Shown piece by piece: positions 55,741-61,519 of a DNA stretch of 64,000 nt. The DNA lies in the NCBI RefSeq assembly GCF_002952215.1, contig NZ_CP022600.1, positions 1,798,001-1,862,000 on the forward strand, written 5' to 3'. Origin of the DNA: Porphyrobacter sp. HT-58-2. Its GTDB lineage: Bacteria > Pseudomonadota > Alphaproteobacteria > Sphingomonadales > Sphingomonadaceae. Made by a program: the position numbers and the translations under genes. Below the pieces are notes generated by a model that was not told the origin of the DNA, made no database searches, and saw only the letters and a program-made list of their open reading frames with translations. Position 1 is the first letter of the stretch, and every line of letters begins with the position of its first letter.

Positions 55741-56682
55741 ATGGCCTATCGCAAGGGGCAAAGCGGCAGCGTGTCGCCCGCTGCCCGCATCACCCAGGAA
55801 ATCATCACCCGTCTGGAAGCCGGCACCAAGCCATGGATCAAGCCATGGCGCGGTGTGCCCGTTTCGCGGCCCCTGCGAGCCTGCGGGATCCCGTACCGCG
55901 GCATGAATGTGTTCTGGCTGTGGATGGTCGCCGACATGTGCGGCTATGCCTCGCCGTTCTGGATGACCTACAACCAGGCCAAATCGCTGGGCGCCCAGGT
56001 CCGCAAGGGCGAAAAGTCGACCATAGCGATCTTCTACAAGAGCTACACCAAGGAGGTGGAAGCTCCCGATACCGGCGAAAAGACCGACGAAGCCCGCCGG
56101 GTGCTGAAAGCCTATCCGGTCTTCAATGCTGATCAGGTCGAAGGCCTGCCCGAGCGCTTCCATCCGGCTGCTACGCTGGAACTGGTCGAGCCTGAAGGGC
56201 GTGAGGCCGAACTCGACGCCTTCTTCGCTGCCATCCCTGTCAATCTGCGCCATCAGGGCTGCGAGGCGTACTATGAGCCGACGGCTGACCGCGTCACCAT
56301 GCCGCCGACGAGCCTGTTCGACGGCTTCGATCATTACTACGCCACGCTCGCCCACGAGCTGTCGCACTGGACCGGACATGCCAGCCGTTTGGGCCGTGAT
56401 CTCAAGAACCGCTTCGGCACAGCGGCCTATGCTGCAGAGGAACTGGTCGCCGAGCTCTCAAGCGCCATGCTGGGCGCAGAGCTAGGGCTGCCGGTCACGC
56501 ATCTCGACAACCATGCGAGCTACATCGAGCACTGGCTACGGCTCCTGAAGGTTGACGACCGCGCCATTCTGACCGCTGCCGCCAAGGCCGAAGAAGCCTC
56601 GAGCCTGCTGCTGAAGCTCGGCGGAAGGGTCACGCCCGAACAGTCTGACGATGCGTCGGACGACGCTGCGCTCGCGGCCTGA
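55741..56682 (+). CDS. ArdC-like antirestriction protein with zincin domain
   Basis: 313 residues from the ATG after ATCAGGAGAACCATC. The N-terminal ssDNA-binding ArdC domain spans about residues 15-130 (ITRLEAGTKPWIKPW, GIPYRGMNVFWLW). The C-terminal metallopeptidase-like domain has HELSHWTGH (His205 onward) and the downstream EELVAELSSAMLGAELG. ArdC proteins protect incoming DNA from restriction during conjugation. Confidence 0.93.
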   Translation: MAYRKGQSGSVSPAARITQEIITRLEAGTKPWIKPWRGVPVSRPLRACGIPYRGMNVFWLWMVADMCGYASPFWMTYNQAKSLGAQVRKGEKSTIAIFYKSYTKEVEAPDTGEKTDEARRVLKAYPVFNADQVEGLPERFHPAATLELVEPEGREAELDAFFAAIPVNLRHQGCEAYYEPTADRVTMPPTSLFDGFDHYYATLAHELSHWTGHASRLGRDLKNRFGTAAYAAEELVAELSSAMLGAELGLPVTHLDNHASYIEHWLRLLKVDDRAILTAAAKAEEASSLLLKLGGRVTPEQSDDASDDAALAA

Positions 56683-56693
56683 GGGAGGATGCC

Positions 56694-57116
56694 ATGGGCC
56701 GATCAGTCAGCTATCCCAGCGGCGCAATCGTCGCCTTTACGGTGCTCGAGGTCGAAACCGAGGGCGACTGTGAGTTCGAATACGAGTGGCTGCGCGAAGA
56801 CCTGTGCGAGCGGGCCAGCCGAGCCTTCCCGTCGCTGATCCCGCATGACGGGTGGCGTGGCAGAGAGGACCGGATCCTCATGCGCAATGCCTATGCGGAT
56901 TTCGGTATATCGGTCTACGGCGCCCTGGTGGCCGTCTGGATCGTCGAGCGTGATGACGGCGCCTATTGGGACGCCGATTGGCGCACGGCCCGTTCACCGC
57001 GGGCACGGCGCTGGCTGTCCCAGATCGCATCCCGCTTCGATGCCATGTTCGGCGACTACGATTGCCTCGGGCACATGTCGAACGGGGAGGGCGTTTACAC
57101 CAAGCGCGCGGCTTGA
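56694..57116 (+). CDS. Hypothetical protein of the mobile backbone
   Basis: 140 residues, 11 bp after ardC, with GGAGG directly before the start. It is acidic with many aromatic residues (EYEWLREDLCERASRAFPSLIP, AYWDADWRTARSPRARRWL). It often accompanies ardC in sphingomonad elements, but I know no function. It is likely co-transcribed with ardC. Confidence 0.7.
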   Translation: MGRSVSYPSGAIVAFTVLEVETEGDCEFEYEWLREDLCERASRAFPSLIPHDGWRGREDRILMRNAYADFGISVYGALVAVWIVERDDGAYWDADWRTARSPRARRWLSQIASRFDAMFGDYDCLGHMSNGEGVYTKRAA

Positions 57117-57236
57117 GCCGAGCTGGGGCGTAGTACTGTATGAGGCATCGGCCTTGCCCCTGCCAGTGGTCAGTTCCGACCGCTCATGAACTGTCGCCAT
57201 GCGAGAGAGGCCCTGGGCCAGCCGCCAGTCTTGCGC

Positions 57237-57316
57237 AACCCGGCTTGGTCGGGCCCGTGTTGGCCTTCGCCCTTTTGGGCTCAAGGCCTGCCCGCGCCAG
57301 CCCGCCAAGCCGGGTT
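57237..57316 (+). promoter_or_regulatory. Structured leader element B, copy upstream of the DUF2493 gene
   Basis: The outer stem AACCCGGCTTGG (57237-57248) pairs exactly with CCAAGCCGGGTT (57305-57316) and continues after a bulge as CGGGC/GCCCG. An inner hairpin GGCCTT (57262) with GCCC, TTTT, GGGC and AAGGCC (57283-57288) sits inside. The nested structure lies 108 bp before the next start. Sequence around the right arm (GGGTTCCCC then CGGTGCGC) recurs at the ssb leader. Confidence 0.6.
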
Positions 57317-57423
57317 CCCCCTGACCGGTGCGCAATCCTGCCTGAATGCTGGCCCTGACGGGCTCTCGCTGGCGCAGCCATGAGCGGATGCGTCGGCCTC
57401 ACGTCAGTCAGGAGGATAATTCC

Positions 57424-58368
57424 ATGCATACGTCATTCGCCGATCAACTCGCCGGGCTCGATCTTGCCGGCTTTTCCATCGGTCCTGCGCCCGTATCTAC
57501 CAGCGATTTCCCGGTCCGCGATGCGGTCGTCCAAACCCTCGAAGCGGTGTGGTCCGATCTTTTCGCCATGGTCTCCGGCACCGCGCTCGAAGCCGATGCC
57601 GAAGATCTCGGCTGGGCCTTCGTCAACATCTTCCACCGCTCTGCGACCCGCAAGTCCACCGCGCTCGACCGGGCGACCGACGAGGTCCGCGCGCTGGTTG
57701 CGACCGCAGATGGATCCGAAGTCCATACCCATGACCTCGAGACCCAGGTCGAGCGGGCACAATGCGCCGAGGGCGCAATGCTGGCGCTCGAAGAGATGCG
57801 TGAAATTGCCGCAGCCCTGTACCTCAACGAGTTCGGTTCCTCCTGGAAACCGGTCTCGAGCTCGCGCTTCAACCACAGCGCCATGCTGACGTCCGCGCTC
57901 GTCGAAGGTCGCGATTTCCTGCGTGCCCGAGCAGAGGCCAAGCGCCGTGCCGCCATGCCTGAAGGAACGCCTGTGGTGTTCGCTGGCGGCCGCACCCGCC
58001 ATGCGACCGAAGCCGATGCACTGACCTTCGGCAACAATGTCTGGGCCACCCTCGACAAGGTCCGCAACCGCGTGCCGGACATGGTGCTCATCCACGGCGG
58101 CGACACCAAGGGCGTCGACCGTCTGGCATCGAGCTGGGCTGAACGTCGCGGGATCCCGCAGGTCACGTTCTCGCTTGATATGCGCCTCGGCGCCCGTGCC
58201 GGTTTCAAGCGCAATGAGCGGATGCTCTCCCTCGACCCGCGCTACGTCATCGCTTTTCCCGGCAATGGTGTCCTTGAACGTTTGGTGATCGAAGCCAAGG
58301 CGCGGCGGATCACTGTCGTCGATCGCCGCGGACCGCTCGGCACATCCCCGAAAGCTCAGCCCGGGTGA
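57424..58368 (+). CDS. DUF2493 (SLOG-superfamily) protein
   Basis: 314 residues after TCAGGAGGATAATTCC. The C-terminal 125 residues form the SLOG/YspA-like fold with VVFAGGRTRHA and MVLIHGGDTKGVDRLASSWA, implying nucleotide or nucleotide-derivative binding. The N-terminal 190 residues are helical. The gene is standard in sphingomonad mobile elements; its role is unknown, with nucleotide sensing in defence or counter-defence being a family-level guess. Confidence 0.88.
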   Translation: MHTSFADQLAGLDLAGFSIGPAPVSTSDFPVRDAVVQTLEAVWSDLFAMVSGTALEADAEDLGWAFVNIFHRSATRKSTALDRATDEVRALVATADGSEVHTHDLETQVERAQCAEGAMLALEEMREIAAALYLNEFGSSWKPVSSSRFNHSAMLTSALVEGRDFLRARAEAKRRAAMPEGTPVVFAGGRTRHATEADALTFGNNVWATLDKVRNRVPDMVLIHGGDTKGVDRLASSWAERRGIPQVTFSLDMRLGARAGFKRNERMLSLDPRYVIAFPGNGVLERLVIEAKARRITVVDRRGPLGTSPKAQPG

Positions 58369-58481
58369 GGGGGGTGGAATCCAGCTGGCCTGCAACTCCT
58401 CCGCAAGACCACAGCGGCTGCGATATGTTGCGTTTATTTCGAATAACCCCTAGCTGGCATATCGGCAAGCCGGAGAGACCC

Positions 58482-58940
58482 ATGACATTGCCAGCAAGCG
58501 CCTTGCCGTTCGGCAACTGGCTGCCATCTGCCGATGATCGGCAGATCGCCAACCAGCTTCGCCAGATTCTGGCGGCGCACAAGGCTGGCGAAGCGCATCT
58601 GCAGGTGTCCGATCCTGCGACCAAGACATCAGTCGATATCACCCTGACGCCGGCTATTTCGGACCTGTTTCTTGAACTGCTGCGCTACATCGGCAGCGGC
58701 GACGCCGTCACCCTGCTGCCGATCCAGCAGATGCTCACGACGCAGCAGGCGGCAGATCTGCTCAATTTCTCGCGCCCATTTCTCATCAAGCTGATCGAGA
58801 AGGGCGATATTCCTCACGCGATGGTGGGACGACATCGTCGGCTCAAGGCCGAGGACGTGTTTGCCTACAAGTCCGCGCGGGACATAGCCCGGGCAGAAGC
58901 GCTGGATGAGCTCATCGCAGATAGCGCAGACCTTTATTGA
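58482..58940 (+). CDS. Excisionase-like HTH protein (VapB-type antitoxin), orphan
   Basis: 152 residues from an ATG after GGAGAGACC. Residues about 88-135 are a MerR/excisionase helix-turn-helix (LTTQQAADLLNFSRPFLIKL, then HRRLKAEDVFAY). Such proteins usually precede a PIN-domain toxin gene with overlapping codons. No PIN toxin follows: the next 670 bases are non-coding. It may be an orphan antitoxin or an excision/regulatory factor. Confidence 0.8.
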   Translation: MTLPASALPFGNWLPSADDRQIANQLRQILAAHKAGEAHLQVSDPATKTSVDITLTPAISDLFLELLRYIGSGDAVTLLPIQQMLTTQQAADLLNFSRPFLIKLIEKGDIPHAMVGRHRRLKAEDVFAYKSARDIARAEALDELIADSADLY

Positions 58941-59442
58941 TCGACTTTTCGCTGAATTTGCAACAGCCCGATACTGCGTTGCGCCTCCCCGAAGGCGCGG
59001 GAGACCTGCCGCTTGCCGGTGACCATGCTGAAACTCGGCGATCACGCAGGCTCGATGTGATCCGCCGCATGCGATGGCGGCGCGTGGGGCAAGTCTAAGT
59101 AAGGCGATCAATAGGCTCAGCCGCGCTTGGATTGCAGTCGGGTCCCGATGATCGTGTCGTTACTCCGGTCCATCATTTTCACCAAGTGACAGCTCTGGCT
59201 CGGGCGCACGGCCCATAAAGTCTCAGGATGAGCATAGCACCAGACGTGCTACCATCAGCCTCGAAGACGCCTTTCCAGGCAGGCCGGATACAAGAACAGC
59301 CAAGAAAAGTCGTCCACGCCGGGAGGTGGGTGGGGCACATCGGCCAACGGGAACGGACTGGATGGCAAGCCTGCTCAAGGCATCCTGATCCACCCGGCTT
59401 CAATGCAAACCTGTCCCTGAATCACCCCACGTCGAGACGCGC
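58941..59442. other. Intergenic, no gene supported
   Basis: No frame here has a ribosome site or known motif. Any partner toxin of the preceding antitoxin would be expected here but is absent. A plus-strand frame continuous with ssb exists but reads through the structured leader and is rejected as coding. Confidence 0.5.
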
Positions 59443-59525
59443 AACCCCGATCCGGTCCAGCCGAGTTGCCGGTCACGTCATACTGCGTGCCCGGCTGCCC
59501 GCACCACCCGAACCGGATCGGGGTT
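59443..59525 (+). promoter_or_regulatory. Structured leader element B, copy upstream of ssb
   Basis: AACCCCGATCCGGT (59443-59456) and its exact reverse complement (59512-59525) enclose 55 bases containing a second stem GCCGG/CCGGC. The flank right of the stem, GGGTTTCCC then GGTGCGC, matches that of the element at 57237-57316, and both are preceded by GCGCAACCC. It lies 86 bp before the ssb start. Confidence 0.6.
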
Positions 59526-59611
59526 TCCCTACGGTGCGCTTCGCCGCGGGGCGCTTCTGCTCGGGTTTTGCAGCCGGGATGGACCCGGAATGCTCGATCA
59601 GGAGAATACCC

Positions 59612-60001
59612 ATGACCAATCTCGTTATCCTCGTTGGCCGCATCGCTCGCGACCCCGAAACCCGCACCACCCAGGGTGGAACCAGCATCACCTCGGTCTC
59701 GGTCGTGACCGACCGTCCCGCCCGCAAGGAAGGCAAGACCTACAAGGACGAGAACGGCTACACCGCCAAGGACAGCGAATTCCACCGCATCACCTGCTTC
59801 AACGGTCTCGGCGAGAACGTCGCCAAGTACTGCACCAAGGGCCAGATGGTCTCGGTCGAAGGGCGCATCCACTACACCCAGTGGGAAGACGAAAGCGGCA
59901 CCAAGCGCTACGGCTGCGAGATCATCGCCGACAAGGTCGACTTCCTCACCAAGGGCCGCTCGGGCAACAACGAAGACGCGCCCGACATCGACGAGGACTG
60001 A
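59612..60001 (+). CDS. ssb: Single-stranded DNA-binding protein
   Basis: 129 residues starting at MTNLVILVGRIARDPETRTT after ATCAGGAGAATACCC; longer in-frame starts are rejected. The OB fold is clear (FHRITCFNGLGENVAKYCTKGQ, VEGRIHYTQWEDESG, GCEIIADKVDFL). The C-terminus ends in DIDED, a shortened acidic tail rather than the DxxPF tip of chromosomal SSB, typical of element-borne copies that coat transferred single strands. Confidence 0.93.
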   Translation: MTNLVILVGRIARDPETRTTQGGTSITSVSVVTDRPARKEGKTYKDENGYTAKDSEFHRITCFNGLGENVAKYCTKGQMVSVEGRIHYTQWEDESGTKRYGCEIIADKVDFLTKGRSGNNEDAPDIDED

Positions 60002-60019
60002 AGGGCCGACCTTCGCGAA

Positions 60020-60051
60020 AAGGCCCCGGTGGCAGATGCCATCGGGGCCTT
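60020..60051 (+). terminator. Terminator between ssb and the convergent small gene
   Basis: AAGGCCCCGGTGGC (60020-60033) pairs with GCCATCGGGGCCTT (60038-60051) over 14 positions (one G-U), loop AGAT, then CACTTTT. A-rich and T-rich flanks on both sides suggest it works in both directions. Confidence 0.85.
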
Positions 60052-60105
60052 CACTTTTGCTCTGCGGCTATGCGGCGGCGCGGGGCATCGAACCCCTTGC
60101 TGCGC

Positions 60106-60336
60106 TTACGTGGGAGCAATGCGCTTCAGCGTTTCCTCGATGCCGAGCGTCATTGCGGCGCGGACGACCTGCCGCAATTGCGCTGGTTCGATTCTCTCGG
60201 CGCCGCACTCGATCAGCAACTTGCCGAGCTCGGTTGCAGCCTCTTGTCGAAGCCGTGCTTCCTCGATGTCGAGCTTCGCACGCTGTTCGCGCAGTTTCCT
60301 CAACGCGTCGAGCGCCGAGGGTTTGGACCTGGCCAT
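60106..60336 (-). CDS. Small helical protein (DUF6437/TraD-like)
   Basis: 76 residues after AAAGGAAGTCCCT. A basic coiled N-terminus (ALRKLREQRAKLDIEEARLR) is followed by AATELGKLLIECGAERIEPA and a short C-terminal helix. The layout is like small TraC/TraD accessory proteins of relaxase operons and like DUF6437. The relaxase itself is not in the window. Its convergent arrangement with ssb supports a separate transcript. Confidence 0.65.
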   Translation of the reverse strand: MARSKPSALDALRKLREQRAKLDIEEARLRQEAATELGKLLIECGAERIEPAQLRQVVRAAMTLGIEETLKRIAPT

Positions 60337-60623
60337 AGGGACTTCCTTTGTGTTGGCCGTTGGTCCCCTCCGCCCATAGTCATACGACCCGGCAAGCGTT
60401 TAGGAAAATGGTTTCTGTGGTGCGGGCGGTGCGCTTTTCGCCAAGCGTTGGAGGGGTCTCTCTCGCAGGACAATCAAGTCTGATGCGGGCTTTGGGTCTG
60501 CGTCAAGGACGACAGGGCCCCACCATTTTCGTCGGGCAAGCCCGACAAAAATCGTTGCCCCCATCGCCGCTTCGCGGCCGCTGCCGCGGTCCCTGACCCA
60601 GCCCGTCACCCACATCCTCGCAG
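60337..60623. other. Intergenic with a T/A-flanked palindrome
   Basis: This gap holds the upstream region of the minus-strand small gene and, at 60526-60551, TTTTCGTCGGGC and GCCCGACAAAAA, an 11-of-12 inverted repeat with a two-base centre that looks like a bidirectional terminator. No gene is seen. Confidence 0.5.
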
Positions 60624-60654
60624 CTCCTGATGCGACGCATCAAACATCAGGAGG
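60624..60654 (+). promoter_or_regulatory. Hairpin sequestering a ribosome-binding site
   Basis: CTCCTGATG (60624-60632) pairs exactly with CATCAGGAG (60645-60653), burying most of the AGGAGG ribosome site (60649-60654) of the gene starting at 60662. An alternative hairpin TGATGCG/CGCATCA (60628-60642) would free it. The pair suggests a translational switch or thermosensor. Confidence 0.55.
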
Positions 60655-60661
60655 AACGATC

Positions 60662-60898
60662 ATGTACGCTTCACACAATACCGCCGATACCGGTTACCAG
60701 GCAGATCAGGCAGCCTTCGTTGCCGCACTCGATCAGGCCCATGCCCGATCCTATCACAGCTACTTCACGCAGTACGTCCTGACCGATGATGAGGCAGGGT
60801 ACATCGCGGTCGATGAAGGCGATTACGGGGCATTGCCGAAGGCCTTGCAGGACCGTGTCATCGACACGGTGCCGGGCAAGCTCAGCGATGAATTCTGA
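60662..60898 (+). CDS. Small acidic hypothetical protein
   Basis: 78 residues after a perfect AGGAGG. Composition is acidic and tyrosine-rich (YQADQAAFVAALDQAHARSY, DDEAGYIAVDEGDYGALP). No family recognised; small proteins of this type are common in sphingomonad mobile elements. Its own strong terminator follows, so it is probably a single-gene unit. Confidence 0.7.
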   Translation: MYASHNTADTGYQADQAAFVAALDQAHARSYHSYFTQYVLTDDEAGYIAVDEGDYGALPKALQDRVIDTVPGKLSDEF

Positions 60899-60909
60899 CC
60901 CGGAGGTTC

Positions 60910-60949
60910 AAGGGAGGAAGTCCCTCGGGGCTTCCTCCCTTGGATTTTT
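60910..60949 (+). terminator. Strong terminator
   Basis: AAGGGAGGAAGTCC (60910-60923) pairs with GGGCTTCCTCCCTT (60928-60941) over 14 positions, loop CTCG, then GGATTTTT. Confidence 0.9.
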
Positions 60950-61010
60950 GCTCGGATCCCGCAGATTCGCGTCAAGGTAGAATCCGCCACTGATTGAAGG
61001 CTGAGCCGGC

Positions 61011-61217
61011 GTGCCCGACATTGGGTTGCACGATCTGCGGTATGGCCTTGCCGCCCGATCGGAAACTCTGCCCGTGATCGGCAAGCTTTAGGGCCATGCC
61101 AAGCTGCAATCGACTTCGCGCTCCGCCAACCTCGATGACGCCCCGCTGCTCGATGCTCCCGATTGGATCCGCAAGCTTATTGATGAGGCTATGGGCGATA
61201 AAAGCGTTGGATGGTAG
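61011..61217 (+). pseudogene. C-terminal remnant of a tyrosine recombinase
   Basis: The frame reads IGLHDLRYGLAARSETLPVI, then GKL, a TAG stop (61089-61091), GHAKLQSTSRSANLDDAPLL and on to a final TAG. This is the end of a phage-type integrase, normally HDLRHSFAS, GKLLGH and TTARYAHL. The Leu codon before GH has become a stop and the nucleophile Tyr is replaced by Ser in SRSANL. The N-terminal three-quarters is missing. It is unrelated to the intact integrase at 26.6 kb in this region and marks a second, dead insertion. Confidence 0.85.
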
Positions 61218-61309
61218 AATGGAGTATGGTTCAGATTATCCGCTCTGCAGCTGTCCTGCACTGCCCAATGGCACGCTTCACAAGCAAGTTTTCGGAACGG
61301 CCAGAAACC

Positions 61310-61395
61310 AAAAAAGGCCGCCCCGCAGGACGACCCTTATCTGGTGCAGTCTGACTACTTGCTAGCGATCAGGCCGCGATCTCATGAATGAAGGT
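61310..61395 (-). ncRNA. Candidate tracrRNA, divergent from cas9
   Basis: Read on the minus strand, this stretch contains TAGCAAGTAGTCAGACTGC, then GATAAGG, then a hairpin GGTCGTCC/GGGCGGCC (loop TGCG) and six T residues (61310-61315). AGCAAGT followed by ATAAGG before a short stem is the layout of an anti-repeat end and nexus in many tracrRNAs. The position next to cas9 agrees. The promoter and 5' end are not evident, and the CRISPR repeat needed for proof is outside the window. Confidence 0.4.
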
Positions 61396-61459
61396 TGGTT
61401 AGTCCAAAACCCTTTTCCGTGCAAGCACGGTCTCGAAACCGCTGAAATTCAGAGCTAGC

Positions 61460-61486
61460 GGCTTGAGGCTTGAGGCTTGAGGCTTG
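61460..61486. repeat. GGCTTGA tandem repeat before cas9
   Basis: Three complete GGCTTGA units and a partial fourth (GGCTTG) lie 33 bp upstream of the cas9 start. Copy number could vary by slippage and change the spacing of promoter or leader elements. Confidence 0.8.
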
Positions 61487-61519
61487 TTCTAGAGCCCCAT
61501 ATCGCCAAGGGAAGACGGC

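Noticed and set aside
59228..59611. N-terminal extension of SSB
   Set aside because: The extension crosses the structured leader element, has no homology to SSB, and a strong ribosome site exists at the internal ATG.
60485..60661. Transfer origin (oriT)
   Set aside because: Palindromes are present, but no relaxase gene or known nick-site sequence is visible, so the call cannot be supported.
61218..61519. Possible CRISPR array upstream of cas9
   Set aside because: No repeats of 24-40 bp with regular spacers are present; only the 7-bp tandem repeat is seen.
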